A stretch of 64,000 nucleotides of DNA from Massilia antarctica (lineage in GTDB: Bacteria > Pseudomonadota > Gammaproteobacteria > Burkholderiales > Burkholderiaceae_D). A program made the position numbers and the translations under genes. The stretch lies in NCBI RefSeq assembly GCF_015689335.1, contig NZ_CP065053.1:4588001-4652000 (forward strand), in the 5' to 3' direction. Below, piece by piece: positions 35,141-44,476 of this stretch (positions within the stretch are counted from its first letter, which is position 1; each line of letters begins with the position of its first letter). The notes below the pieces were generated by a model that searched no databases, had not been told where the DNA came from, and saw nothing but the letters and a program-made list of their open reading frames with translations.

Positions 35141-37123
35141 TTATCCGATGCGGTCCGGCGCGAAATTGCGAAATAGCGCGGGGCGCATTTTTTCAGGCGG
35201 CGCGAGCGGGGCTGGCGGATGATTTGCCTGCGGCGTATATTCCGCGACGATGGCCTTGACCATCGATTCGATCATGCCGCGCTCATTGGTATCGCAGGCC
35301 AGCATCAGGCAGGTAATATAGGTATCGAGCACGCCAGGACGCAGCGCATGTTCTTTCATGCGCATGATGCGCGGATGATCGCTGGGATATACCTTGCCCT
35401 CGGTAAGCAATTCCTCGTACAGCTTTTCACCCGGAAATAGCCCGACGAAGGTGAGGCCGATATCCCCGTCCGGGTTATGCACCGTTTTTTCGGTCAGGCC
35501 GGACATCATGATCATGCTGCGGGCCAGGTCGACGATGCGGATCGGCTCGCCCATGTCGAGCACGAACACGTCGCCGCCCTCGGCCATGGCGCCGGCCTGG
35601 ATCACCAGTTGCGCCGCTTCGCCGATCAGCATGAAATAGCGCGACACGTCCGGGTGGGTGATGGTCAGCGGTCCGCCTTGGGCCAGCTGGTGCTGGAACA
35701 GGGGAATCACCGAGCCGGACGAGCCCAGCACATTGCCGAAGCGCACCATGCAAAAAGTCGTGTCGGCGCCGCAGGTGGTGGCGGCCGCCTGGAAAATCAG
35801 CTCGGCGATGCGCTTGCTGGCGCCCATGATGTTGGTCGGCCGAACCGCCTTGTCGCTGGAAATGAGCACGCAGGTGCGCACCTTGAACTTGGCCGCGGCC
35901 GCCGCGATGACTTGCGATCCGAGCACGTTGTTGCGCAATCCGGCCACGATATTGCTTTCCACCAGAGGCACGTGCTTATAGGCGGCGGCATGGTAAATCG
36001 TGTCGATTTTGCCTTCTTGCAAAATCCGTTCGACCAGGGGCGCACTGCATACTGAGCCCAGGTGCGCGACGATGCGCATCTCCGGATGGCGGCCGAGCAA
36101 CTCCTGGCGGATCGTGTACAGGGCGAATTCGGAATGGTCGACCAGGTGCAGCTGGGCCGGCACCAGGGTGACGATCTGGCGGCACAATTCGCTCCCGATG
36201 GACCCGCCGGCGCCCGTGACGAGCACGTTCTTGCCGCGCACGCAGCGGTCGAACAGCTCGGTGCGCGGCGGCACGGGCTTGCGCCCCAGCAAATCCTCGA
36301 ACTTGAGATCGCGCACCGCGTGCGGGGGCGCCTTGTCGTCGCCCAGGTCGAACAGGCGGCACAGGATCTTGGTGGCCACGCCGGCGGCGGCCAGGCGCTC
36401 CATGATGTCGCGCAGCCGCTGCGGCGATACCGAGGGCAGCGCGATGATCACGGAACGCACCCCCAGGCTGCGCACCGTCTCGGCCAGGTGCGCGGTGTGG
36501 AATACGCGCAGGCCGGCGATGGTGCGCTCGTGCAGGACACGCTTATCGTCGAAAAAACAGACCGGCCGGTACTGATTGCTGGTGCGCATGGCCAGTGCCA
36601 GTTGCGCGCCCGGTTCGGCGGCGCCGTAGATGGCCACCGCATGGTCGGCCGCCGGGGCGCCGCTCATGTGCTTGCGCAGGAAGTTGCGCACCGTCATGCG
36701 CGACGTGACGACGTAGGAAAACGCGATAAACCAGTAAATGACCAGCGCGCTGCGCGGAAATTTGTCATCGTTGATGCCCACCATGATCAGGTACACCGAC
36801 AGGGTCGCCAGGGCCAGGGTGAATCCGGTCACCGCCAGCATGCGCTGGTCGATGAAGCGGATTACCGCGCGGTACAGGTCGGACAGCGAGAACGCCGCCA
36901 CCGTCAGCAGCGCCACCAGCAGATAGGCGGCGGCAGGGTAGTGCATGGCCGCGCCGGCGTCGCCCACCCGCAGCAGCATCGCCATCAGAAAACAAAACGG
37001 CAGGGCCAGCAGATCGACCATGACCATCAGCGCGATTTTGGCGGTGCGGTGCATGGCGACCAGGTCGGTACAGATCTGGCTGAGCGGCCTTGTAAGTAGC
37101 GTCTGCATGGCGGGAATAGGCAT
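35141..37123 (-). CDS. WbpM/CapD-like UDP-HexNAc 4,6-dehydratase
   Basis: A 660-residue membrane protein with four N-terminal helices (about 30-140) and a cytoplasmic short-chain dehydratase domain. The first nucleotide-binding region is AIYGAAEPGAQLALAMR (about 163-179); the catalytic one is VLVTGAGGSIGSELCRQI (about 285-302). VYHAAAYKHVPLVE-type text (TIYHAAAYKHVPLVESNI) and LISSDKAVRPTNIMGASKR show the family active site, with Met replacing Tyr in the SMK triad as in WbpM. It makes 4-keto-6-deoxy-HexNAc nucleotides, precursors of QuiNAc, bacillosamine or FucNAc. ATGs at 37123 and 37108 are both possible. It heads the left-going arm. Confidence 0.93.
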   Translation of the reverse strand: MPIPAMQTLLTRPLSQICTDLVAMHRTAKIALMVMVDLLALPFCFLMAMLLRVGDAGAAMHYPAAAYLLVALLTVAAFSLSDLYRAVIRFIDQRMLAVTGFTLALATLSVYLIMVGINDDKFPRSALVIYWFIAFSYVVTSRMTVRNFLRKHMSGAPAADHAVAIYGAAEPGAQLALAMRTSNQYRPVCFFDDKRVLHERTIAGLRVFHTAHLAETVRSLGVRSVIIALPSVSPQRLRDIMERLAAAGVATKILCRLFDLGDDKAPPHAVRDLKFEDLLGRKPVPPRTELFDRCVRGKNVLVTGAGGSIGSELCRQIVTLVPAQLHLVDHSEFALYTIRQELLGRHPEMRIVAHLGSVCSAPLVERILQEGKIDTIYHAAAYKHVPLVESNIVAGLRNNVLGSQVIAAAAAKFKVRTCVLISSDKAVRPTNIMGASKRIAELIFQAAATTCGADTTFCMVRFGNVLGSSGSVIPLFQHQLAQGGPLTITHPDVSRYFMLIGEAAQLVIQAGAMAEGGDVFVLDMGEPIRIVDLARSMIMMSGLTEKTVHNPDGDIGLTFVGLFPGEKLYEELLTEGKVYPSDHPRIMRMKEHALRPGVLDTYITCLMLACDTNERGMIESMVKAIVAEYTPQANHPPAPLAPPEKMRPALFRNFAPDRIG

Positions 37124-37598
37124 TCGATTAACTTGGGTTGATGGGGGCAATAGCGCGAAGTGCGCATTTATTATTTTTGGAAATGTAATAACATCGGCGG
37201 CGATAAGCGCGTGGCCGCTTGGAGCACTTATCCAAGCGTAAGTTTATTATCCTGCCGGCTTGATCGTGTCGATTTGATAATCGTCAACGGCTGACTTAGC
37301 GCAAAAATTGCCAATTGAATTTGATTGAGATTCAGAATGAATTGCTATCGGAAATATTATCAAGAGCCCCGCAGAGGGAGAATTGGCGGATTATCCGAGC
37401 GAGTGTGGGAATAGGCGGCGAAAACAGCGTCCGATGGCGATCGGACCGGTCTGGTGTATCTGTCGTGAAAAGCGCAAGGTTTGATCTGGATCGTGTCCGC
37501 CAGTGTTAGCGGGATCGTTTTGAGGTGCGCGCGGTCTATTTGTTGACGCGCGGCGCACGGTGAGTGCGCGCGCGAGCATGTCATTCAAGGAGGAGGAA
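37124..37598. other. Divergent intergenic region between polysaccharide arm and dnaK paralogue
   Basis: 475 bp without a gene. The left half is AT-rich and must hold the promoter of the 16-kb left-going arm. The right half leads to the dnaK paralogue and contains GC-rich dyads near 37540-37575. I see no sigma-32 consensus and no clear operator. Confidence 0.5.
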
Positions 37599-39545
37599 AT
37601 GAGCAAGATCATCGGTATCGATCTCGGCACCACCAACTCCTGCGTCGCCGTGATCGAAGGCGGCCAGGCCCGGGTGATCGAGAACGCGGAGGGCGCGCGC
37701 ACCACGCCCTCGGTGGTGGCCTATCAGGACCAGGGCGACATCCTGGTGGGCGCGCCGGCCAAGCGCCAGGCGGTAACCAATCCGCAAAACACCCTGTTCG
37801 CCGTCAAGCGCCTGATCGGGCGCAAGTTCGACGAGGCGGAAGTGCAGAAACACATCCACCTCATGCCTTTCAAGATCGTGCGCGCCGCCAATGGCAACGC
37901 CTGGGTCGAGGTGCGCGGCAAGCGCCTGGCGCCGCAGCAAGTGTCGGCCGAGGTCCTGCGCAAGATGAAAAAGATGGCCGAAGATTATCTTGGTGCGCCG
38001 GTGCGCAACGCGGTCATCACGGTGCCCGCCTACTTTAACGACGCCCAGCGCCAGGCCACCAAGGATGGCGGCCGCATCGCCGGCCTGGAAGTGCGGCGCA
38101 TCATCAACGAGCCGACCGCCGCCGCGCTGGCCTTCGGCCTCGACAAGGCCGCGCGCGGCGACCGCAAGGTGGCCGTGTACGACCTGGGCGGCGGCACCTT
38201 CGACATCTCCATCATCGAGATCGCCGAGCTGGAGGGCGACAAACAGTTCGAAGTGCTCTCCACCAACGGCGACACTTTCCTCGGCGGCGAAGATGTCGAC
38301 CAGCGCGTGATCGACCACATCATCGCCGAGTTCAAAAAGCACAGCGGCATCGACCTGGGGCGCGACTCGATCGCCTTGCAGCGCATCAAGAGCACGGCCG
38401 AGCGCGCCAAGATCGCGCTCTCCTCGACCCAGCAGACCGACATCAACGAGCCCTACATCGCCATGTCCAACGGTGCCCCGGCCCACCTGAACCTGCGCCT
38501 GTCGCGCGCGACCCTGGAAGCCCTGGTCGACGACCTGATCGGCCGCACCATCGCCCCCTGCGAGCTGGCCCTCAAGGATGCCAATCTCACCAGGGAACAG
38601 ATCGGCGACGTCATTCTGGTGGGCGGCATGACGCGCATGCCCAAGGTGCAGGAAAAGGTGCGCGAATTTTTCGGGCGCGAGGCGCGCAAGGATATCAACC
38701 CCGACGAAGCGGTGGCGGTGGGCGCGGCCATCCAGGGCGCGGTGCTCGGAGGCGAGCGCTCCGACGTGCTGCTGATGGATGTCACCCCGCTCTCCCTGGG
38801 CATCGAAACCCTGGGCGGGGTGATGACCAACATGATCCCCCGAAACACCACCATTCCCACCAGGTTCAGCCAGGTGTTTTCGACCGCCGACGACAAGCAG
38901 CCGGCGGTAACGGTCAAGGTATATCAGGGCGAGCGCGAAGTCGTCGCGGGCAACAAATTGCTCGGCGAATTCAATCTGGTGGGCATTGCGCCGGCGCCGC
39001 GCGGCCTGCCGCAGATCGAGGTCAGCTTCGATATCGACGCCAACGGCATCCTGCACGTGAGCGCGGTCGGCAAGGCCACCGGCAAGGCCAACCAGGTCAC
39101 CATCAAGGCCAATTCGGGATTGAGCGAAGCCGAGATCCAGAAGATGGTGCAGGACGCACTGGTCCATGCCGACGAAGACCGGCGCGCGCGCGAACTGGCC
39201 GACACCCGCAACCGCGCCGATGCGCTGGTGCATGCGACCCGCAAGCAACTCGATGAGTACGGTGCCAGCCTGGACGCTGCCGTGCGCGAGCGCATCCATG
39301 CGGCCATCGACAGCCTCGATGCCGCCTTGCGCAACGGCAGCAAGGACGAGATCGACACACGCATCGCGGCCTTGTCCGCCGCGGCCCAGGGCATCGGCGA
39401 AAAGCTGTACCAGCAGCAAGCCGAGGGAGCCGGGCAGGGGCAGCAGGCGCAGCAGGGCGGCGCGCGGGCAGCGTCCGGCCAGGCGGGTGCGGGGCGCGGC
39501 GACGATGTGGTCGATGCCGATTTCCGGGAGGTGGGCGGGGGCTGA
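37599..39545 (+). CDS. dnaK: DnaK/Hsp70 chaperone paralogue
   Basis: A 648-residue Hsp70. The ATPase domain begins [36 protein letters not shown] (about 190-205) and [17 protein letters not shown] (about 335-352) are the phosphate and adenosine motifs. The substrate domain has [17 protein letters not shown] (about 390-406). The C-terminal lid ends in a Gln/Gly/Ala-rich tail with [11 protein letters not shown], close to the canonical DnaK end. A perfect AAGGAGG precedes the chosen ATG. There are no grpE, dnaJ or heat-shock neighbours, so it is probably a second dnaK in the genome rather than the main one. It may serve envelope or polysaccharide-related folding, but that is inference. Confidence 0.93.
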   Translation: MSKIIGIDLGTTNSCVAVIEGGQARVIENAEGARTTPSVVAYQDQGDILVGAPAKRQAVTNPQNTLFAVKRLIGRKFDEAEVQKHIHLMPFKIVRAANGNAWVEVRGKRLAPQQVSAEVLRKMKKMAEDYLGAPVRNAVITVPAYFNDAQRQATKDGGRIAGLEVRRIINEPTAAALAFGLDKAARGDRKVAVYDLGGGTFDISIIEIAELEGDKQFEVLSTNGDTFLGGEDVDQRVIDHIIAEFKKHSGIDLGRDSIALQRIKSTAERAKIALSSTQQTDINEPYIAMSNGAPAHLNLRLSRATLEALVDDLIGRTIAPCELALKDANLTREQIGDVILVGGMTRMPKVQEKVREFFGREARKDINPDEAVAVGAAIQGAVLGGERSDVLLMDVTPLSLGIETLGGVMTNMIPRNTTIPTRFSQVFSTADDKQPAVTVKVYQGEREVVAGNKLLGEFNLVGIAPAPRGLPQIEVSFDIDANGILHVSAVGKATGKANQVTIKANSGLSEAEIQKMVQDALVHADEDRRARELADTRNRADALVHATRKQLDEYGASLDAAVRERIHAAIDSLDAALRNGSKDEIDTRIAALSAAAQGIGEKLYQQQAEGAGQGQQAQQGGARAASGQAGAGRGDDVVDADFREVGGG

Positions 39546-39657
39546 GCGCGATGCGGCATGGCCGGGCAAGCTTAACACCGCATCATTTGATGCGCGCCCT
39601 GTCCGGCGGCGGCAGAGTAAATACGATGGGAGCTACCGCACAGCGAAGGAGTTCGCC

Positions 39658-40308
39658 ATGGCCGAGCCCGTTGTCATCACGCCCGGCCAGATCGACCAGC
39701 TCGCCCCGCGCGCGCTCCACGTCTACCGCATCGCCTTCGACAACGAGCAACATTTCCTGGTTCAGTTTGGCATCGCCGCATCCGGGTTGCGGGTCAGCCA
39801 TTTCATGGCGCAAGTCTTGCACGAAACGGCGGCCCTCACCCTTGTGGTGGAAAACCTGCGTTACAGCGCGCAGCGTTTGCCCAAGGTGTGGCCGCAGCGT
39901 TTCTTGCCGCGCGGGCCGCTCGATCCGGCCAGGTACGCCGGCGATGAAGTCGCGCTTGCCAACCTGGTGTACAGCGGCCGCTTGGGCAACGACCGTCCTG
40001 GCGACGGCTATCTGTACCGCGGTCGCGGATTGTTGCAGCTGACTGGAAAGGACAGCTACGCACAGGCGACCGAGACCTTGAAAACCGCCTATCCGTCGGC
40101 GCCCGATTTCGTTGCCGACCCGGTCGCGGTGCTGTCGGCCCGCTGGTGCCTGGGCGCGGCCGCCGCCATCTGGATCGCGAAAGGCTGCAACGAGGCGGCC
40201 GATGAGGATGATGTGGTGGAGGTGACGGCGCGCATCAATGGCGGCACGGTGGGACTGGCCGAGCGCCGCAGCTGGCTGGCGCGCACGCGGGACGTGTGGC
40301 GCGGCTAG
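39658..40308 (+). CDS. GH19-family chitinase/endolysin-like enzyme
   Basis: A 216-residue enzyme with the lysozyme-like fold of glycoside hydrolase 19. The catalytic Glu is in HFMAQVLHETAALTLVVENLR (in two parts, about 41-61), followed by YRGRGLLQLTGKDSY (about 120-134) and a C-terminal VTARINGGTVGLAERRSWL with the conserved ARINGG segment. Bacterial short GH19 proteins usually cleave peptidoglycan and are used as endolysins or type VI effectors. No signal peptide, holin or phage gene is nearby, so how it reaches the cell wall is unclear. The start is set at 39658, with GAAGGAG just upstream. Confidence 0.88.
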   Translation: MAEPVVITPGQIDQLAPRALHVYRIAFDNEQHFLVQFGIAASGLRVSHFMAQVLHETAALTLVVENLRYSAQRLPKVWPQRFLPRGPLDPARYAGDEVALANLVYSGRLGNDRPGDGYLYRGRGLLQLTGKDSYAQATETLKTAYPSAPDFVADPVAVLSARWCLGAAAAIWIAKGCNEAADEDDVVEVTARINGGTVGLAERRSWLARTRDVWRG

Positions 40309-40390
40309 CGCCAGCCAGCGAGAGCAGTGGCGTCGCCAGCTTTCGCCAGCGAGCAGCAGCGGCGCCGTGCCAGTTCGTCCCGCTGCCGGA

Positions 40391-41503
40391 TCAGCGAATC
40401 GCCGACCCCGCTGGCCCGTTGATGGCCGCCGTCGCGCTGGCGCTGGCGCTGGCGCTTGCCGTGGCCTTTGGCAGCGCCGCAAGCGGCGGGCCCGGACGCG
40501 GCTGGGGAGCCGCCGGCGGCACCACGATATGGTCGTTCAAGCGCAAGAACTTGAAGCCCGCCAGCTTCATTCCATTCTTGCCGTTGCGCTCCTCGCGCGC
40601 CGCGGTCCGCGCGAAAAATGCCTCGAAGCTTTCTTCGCGCACCTGTGGTTCGGCCGAGTTCAGGAAGTTGCGCTGCCCGTTGGCATCGATCACGATGATG
40701 CCGACGTGCGAGGCCCAGAACTTGCCTCCACGTGTGGAAATGACGTTGACCAGGTCGCCGTCCTGCAATTGCGCGGCCACCTTCGCCACCTTGTCCTTGG
40801 CCACGTACGCTTCCTGACTGAGCTGCACCGGGATGCCGCTGGCGGTGTTGTGTCGCATCTTGAGAAACGCCGCGCGGTCGATCTTCATCTCATACGTCGG
40901 GGCGTCGGTTCCGGCCAGCAGCGCGCTGACGTCCGACACCAGCCAGGCGTTATTGATATTCCAGTCCACCTCGGTGTAATGATTGCGCGTCGCCACGCCG
41001 ATCACGCCATCCTTGTAGCGGATACGCTGCAGCATCCAGAAAAATTCCTCCCACGACTGGCTCAGCGCCATCGCATACGTGTGCTCGGCGAACACGACGC
41101 AGTCGCTTGCCTGCAGGCTGAACATGGGCAGGTTGTCATGCAGCTCATACGGATACTCGCCCAATAAATTGAGCACGTACGGCTGGCCGATATTCTTGCG
41201 TCCGATCGCGGCGATACGCTTGCGCAAGTCCGGTTCGGTGCTATGCATATAAGCGATGTAGCGCCCGACTTCGGCCGGCGTCATCTGATAAATCTGCTTG
41301 CGCTGCAAGGTGGCGAGGTCGAACGGCAGTGCGGCAGGGGCCAGCGGCGTCGCGGCGACGGGCTCGGGCGCAGGCGGCGCAAGCGGTACCGGCGCAACTG
41401 GCGGCGGCGCGACGGCCACCGGCGCGACCACGGGCGGAGCCGGTGGCGCGCTTGCGCAAGCAGCCAGGACGGCACTAAACAAAACGAGGGGAGCAAGACG
41501 CAT
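40391..41503 (-). CDS. DUF1460 lipoprotein, NlpC-like amidase fold
   Basis: A 370-residue lipoprotein with lipobox LAAC (VLFSAVLAACAS). A Pro/Ala/Val-rich spacer runs from about 20 to 60. The DUF1460 domain (about 65-320) has LLGEYPYELHDNLPMFSLQASDC with the probable nucleophile Cys (text in two parts, about 130), VVFAEHTYAMALSQ, and GKFWASHVGIIV with the likely catalytic His (about 265). This family resembles N-acetylmuramoyl-L-alanine amidases of the NlpC/P60 type. The C-terminus is low complexity (ASASASASATAAIN). It probably trims peptidoglycan from the outer-membrane side. It converges on the GH19 gene. Confidence 0.87.
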   Translation of the reverse strand: MRLAPLVLFSAVLAACASAPPAPPVVAPVAVAPPPVAPVPLAPPAPEPVAATPLAPAALPFDLATLQRKQIYQMTPAEVGRYIAYMHSTEPDLRKRIAAIGRKNIGQPYVLNLLGEYPYELHDNLPMFSLQASDCVVFAEHTYAMALSQSWEEFFWMLQRIRYKDGVIGVATRNHYTEVDWNINNAWLVSDVSALLAGTDAPTYEMKIDRAAFLKMRHNTASGIPVQLSQEAYVAKDKVAKVAAQLQDGDLVNVISTRGGKFWASHVGIIVIDANGQRNFLNSAEPQVREESFEAFFARTAAREERNGKNGMKLAGFKFLRLNDHIVVPPAAPQPRPGPPLAALPKATASASASASATAAINGPAGSAIR

Positions 41504-42044
41504 CGGGAATCAATAGTGAACCTTAAAGCGACACGCTAACCGCTGGCACGGTGTTTGACAATGGAAATGTGTTGCGCGCCCATAAGGAATTGCGGGCGTG
41601 CCGTTCAGGCATTGCACAGTTGGATAGATGATTTGACACAAGCGGCGCCCTGGTGCGCGACAGCGCGGGCTCGGGAGACCGTGCATCGATGCAGCGTGGC
41701 GATGGACGACGACGACCGATGGCGGCCCGCGAGGCGCCATGTGCTTCATCATGCGGCGCCGTTGCCGACCACGGCCCGCATCGGATAGCGCCCTCAGGTA
41801 CGGGCGTGCTGCGATGCGTCGCCGCGCTCGTGAGGATGATGTTCGCGCAAGTGTGCGCCAACGAACGGTTGGATTGCAGCTCAGCCCTTAAGATGAAGCT
41901 GTGTGAGTGAGGGGCCGGTGGCGAAGTCCAAAGGTGATTCCTCCTCAGCAGGTTAGCCGGTCGCCTCGAGGATCGGCACCAATTTTTCAAGCCAGCGCAA
42001 GGCACCGCGCCGGCCTCGATGAACAAACGGAAGCGGAGGTCATC
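41504..42044. other. Intergenic region without a recognisable gene
   Basis: 541 bp. Several short frames exist on both strands, but none has a credible ribosome site, domain or codon pattern. Promoter DNA for the DUF1460 gene and for the small downstream genes should lie at its ends. No RNA family recognised. Confidence 0.45.
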
Positions 42045-42203
42045 ATGCCTGCCATTATTCAGCCACCCAAGCATCTGGTCCGCGAATATCTTCAGCGCCG
42101 CGCGCGTGATCCCAAGCCGCCGCCATCGCCGGAAGAAATCCGGCGCGAACTGGGATGGGGTTTGCGGCTGCCAAGCTTCAAGCTGGCCCCGAGCCGCGCT
42201 TGA
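42045..42203 (+). CDS. Small basic protein of unknown function (52 aa)
   Basis: A 52-residue cytoplasmic protein. GCGGAGGTCATC gives a good ribosome site before the ATG. Sequence is basic and Pro-rich, with HLVREYLQRRARDPKPPPS in the middle and EEIRRELGWGL near the end. No membrane helix or known domain is visible. The codon use matches the flanking genes. It stands about 100 bp before another small basic protein gene on the same strand. The pair may be coexpressed. I cannot assign a function. Confidence 0.6.
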   Translation: MPAIIQPPKHLVREYLQRRARDPKPPPSPEEIRRELGWGLRLPSFKLAPSRA

Positions 42204-42298
42204 CCTCCTGCTGTCCTACAAAAACCTTGCACTTTGTCCTATTTTTTTTGAAGCACCGCTCTACCATAATCCTAAAAACATCAACACAGGAGTCTCCA

Positions 42299-42475
42299 AT
42301 GACAAATCGAATCGGTAACAAAGACGAAGCCCAGCATCGCGGCAAAGCTGAGAAAAAAGACATCAAGCGCACCAACATCGCGCGCGAAGCCGTCAAGAAA
42401 GCCATTGCCGCTTCCAAGTACCGCAACCAGGTCCGCAACCAGCCAGCGCCGGAGGCGTTCCTGCCACCGGCCTGA
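42299..42475 (+). CDS. Small Lys/Arg-rich protein of unknown function (58 aa)
   Basis: A 58-residue very basic protein, MTNRIGNKDEAQHRGKAEKK followed by an IAREAVKKAIAASKYRNQ helix and a short Pro-containing tail. CAGGAG is placed eight bases before the ATG. The clean terminator just downstream supports a real transcript. The charge pattern would suit a nucleic-acid- or ribosome-associated protein, but no family is recognised. The upstream spacer contains a T-rich stretch (42240-42250) and an AT-rich segment that could hold its own promoter. Confidence 0.68.
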   Translation: MTNRIGNKDEAQHRGKAEKKDIKRTNIAREAVKKAIAASKYRNQVRNQPAPEAFLPPA

Positions 42476-42495
42476 TGATCTCCTGATCGCAGCAC

Positions 42496-42532
42496 AACAA
42501 ACCCGCACCGGCAAGCTTGCGGGTTTTTTGTT
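42496..42532 (+). terminator. Rho-independent terminator after the 58-aa protein gene
   Basis: Arms AACCCGCA (42500-42507) and TGCGGGTT (42518-42525) with a 10-nt loop, followed by TTTTTGTTG. Confidence 0.9.
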
Positions 42533-42608
42533 GCCCCTTTTGCTTCAAGTACAATCCGGCGGCACGTCTGTGCGACTTTGATAATTTCAGCCTGACCGGA
42601 GCAAGTCG

Positions 42609-43439
42609 ATGAGCAAGTCCCCCCAGCGCCCAGCGCTGTTGATGTTGTTAACGGCCGTATTGGCATTGTCGGCCTGCGGTGACAAGTCCAGGAAAGTTGC
42701 GCCGGAAAGTCAGGAGGCAAGCGAGCCTGCCGTCGAGGAAGTGGCCAGCAATGAACCGCAGTTGCCGGCAGCCGATTACTTCGCTCCGGTCCTGGCCTCG
42801 GCAGCGGGTAGCTACAGTGCGTGCCAGGCGATCGGCGCCGGGGCGGAGGGGGGATCGAAAGCGAGCGGGACGGTGGTGGTCGCCGCGAACGGCAAGGTCA
42901 GCGGTGCCGATGTCGCCGCCGATGTGACGCCGGACACGGACAGCATGATGATACGTCAGCGCGCGGGAAACGCTGCCCCGACCGTGTCGCTGGCGGTCCA
43001 GTCGGACAAATTCACGCTGTCGCTCATGGAGCACGATGACGGAACAAAACAAGCCCACTTCGGCTCGCCGCCCAACAACCTGGTCCAGTGCAAGATCACC
43101 ACGCCGATCAAACTCGCCAGCCAGAGCTTGTACGCCACGTATGCCTATGTGATGGATGCCAAAACCAGGATCAAGTGCCTGAACGCCGATACCTTCAAGT
43201 TCGACGAGGTCGATTATCAGGTGGCGAAAGGGGTCTTGAAAATCGCTGACGAAGTGTACGACCTGAACACACTGAAGATGGAAACGGTCAGCTTTGGCAA
43301 GGACAAGCTGTTTTCTTATCTTGGACAGACAGCGGACGAGCGATCGATCATGGTCTTTCTGGATGCGCAGGGCAAGGTGAAAAACCTTCAGGTGCGTGGC
43401 AAGGGTAACAAAGCGTACGCGTGCGACGTCTCGCCTTGA
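42609..43439 (+). CDS. Lipoprotein of unknown function
   Basis: A 276-residue lipoprotein with lipobox LSAC (AVLALSACGDKS). A Glu-rich spacer (about 28-50) precedes a domain of about 215 residues with no recognised family. Features include YSACQAIGAG, GTVVVAANGKVSGADVAADV, two further cysteines (LVQCKITTP, RIKCLNAD) and a C-terminal KAYACDVSP. The four non-lipobox cysteines may form two disulfides in the periplasm. CGGAG lies before the ATG. It is flanked by a terminator upstream and the convergent LysR gene downstream, so it is monocistronic. Confidence 0.85.
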   Translation: MSKSPQRPALLMLLTAVLALSACGDKSRKVAPESQEASEPAVEEVASNEPQLPAADYFAPVLASAAGSYSACQAIGAGAEGGSKASGTVVVAANGKVSGADVAADVTPDTDSMMIRQRAGNAAPTVSLAVQSDKFTLSLMEHDDGTKQAHFGSPPNNLVQCKITTPIKLASQSLYATYAYVMDAKTRIKCLNADTFKFDEVDYQVAKGVLKIADEVYDLNTLKMETVSFGKDKLFSYLGQTADERSIMVFLDAQGKVKNLQVRGKGNKAYACDVSP

Positions 43440-43469
43440 ACCAGCCCTTGAACCAGCCGATGCGGCTGG

Positions 43470-44363
43470 TCACGCAGGCTGCCGCAAGGCCGCCCGCGCC
43501 ACCGCCATCATCCGCGCGCTGAGCCGCTCCAGCTTGGGCGACTGCACCCGCCAGGCGTGCCAGTACAGCATCACGTCGGTCGGCTTGTCGGGCGCCAGGT
43601 CGATCAGCACGCCCTTGTCGATGTCGTCGCGAAACTGCTGTTCCGGCACCATGCCATATCCCAGCCCCAGCCGCACCGCATGGGTGAACGCGTCGCTCGA
43701 CGGAATGTAGTGGCAGGGGTAGCTTCCCGGGGGCAGCCCCAGCTCGCGCTGCAAAAACGCCGCCTGCAAGGCATCCTTGCGGTCGAACACCATCAGCGGC
43801 GCCCGCCGTGCCGCCTCGCGCTGCAAGCCATCGGGAAACCAGCGCGCGACGAAGGCCGGTGTCGCGAGCAGGCGGTAGCGCATCGCCCCCAGCCGCTCCA
43901 CCGTGCAGCCGCGCATCGGCTGCGCTTCGCTCGACACGCCCGCCAGCGCCGCGCCCTGCGACAGCAAGGTATAGGTATGGTCCTGGTCGTCCAATGCGAT
44001 GTCGAGCAGGATCTGTTCCTCGATCAGGAACGATGCCAGCCCCGGCAGCAGCCAAGTGGCCAGGGTGTCATTGTTGACCGCCAGGGCAATGGTCAGCGGA
44101 TGCGCATCGCCGTCGGACGAGTCGGCCAGGAATTCCGCTTCCAGCAGCCGGCTGCGGCGCAGGTATTGCACCAGGCGCTGGCCGGCTTGTGTCGCCCGGC
44201 AAGGCTTGCTGCGTATCAGCAGCGGCATGCCCAGCTCGCTTTCCATCGCGCTGACCCGTTGCGAGACGGCCGATGGGGTCAGGTGGAGCAGGGCGGCCGC
44301 CTGCTCGAAGCTGCCGCTGTCGATGACGGCGAGCAGGGCTTCGCCTTTGCGGGTATCGAGCAC
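43470..44363 (-). CDS. argP: LysR-family regulator, ArgP/LysG type
   Basis: A 297-residue LysR protein. The winged helix (about 1-62) reads LLAVIDSGSFEQAAALLHLT and PSAVSQRVSAMESELGMPLL, matching ArgP/IciA/LysG, including RVSAMESELG. The effector domain (about 90-290) follows. Translation starts at a GTG with AGGAG upstream. In E. coli ArgP activates argO in response to arginine and represses it with lysine; corynebacterial LysG does the same for lysE. The divergent placement against an argO-like exporter and the palindrome between them make the assignment strong. Effector preference cannot be read. Confidence 0.9.
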   Translation of the reverse strand: MLDTRKGEALLAVIDSGSFEQAAALLHLTPSAVSQRVSAMESELGMPLLIRSKPCRATQAGQRLVQYLRRSRLLEAEFLADSSDGDAHPLTIALAVNNDTLATWLLPGLASFLIEEQILLDIALDDQDHTYTLLSQGAALAGVSSEAQPMRGCTVERLGAMRYRLLATPAFVARWFPDGLQREAARRAPLMVFDRKDALQAAFLQRELGLPPGSYPCHYIPSSDAFTHAVRLGLGYGMVPEQQFRDDIDKGVLIDLAPDKPTDVMLYWHAWRVQSPKLERLSARMMAVARAALRQPA

Positions 44364-44383
44364 CTTCGCTCCTGGATTAGAAA

Positions 44384-44407
44384 AATTTAATTATACGTAA
44401 TTAAATT
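44384..44407. promoter_or_regulatory. Palindromic operator between argP-like and argO-like genes
   Basis: AATTTAATTA (44384-44393) and TAATTAAATT (44398-44407) are perfect inverted arms around TACG. LysR regulators bind T-N11-A dyads in such divergent regions. The 24 bp is all AT apart from the spacer, in a high-GC genome. Confidence 0.75.
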
Positions 44408-44476
44408 AAATTTGCTTCACCGCGGAATGCCCCTCCTGCAAACTTCCAGCTCATCCAGTTCTCGCCAGGAGTTTGC

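Noticed and set aside
39658..40308. Prophage lysis gene
   Set aside because: The GH19 enzyme could be an endolysin, but there is no holin, spanin, structural or integrase gene nearby.
44364..44476. Lysine riboswitch in front of the exporter
   Set aside because: The gap is too short, AT-rich and dominated by a protein-type palindrome; no riboswitch core is visible.
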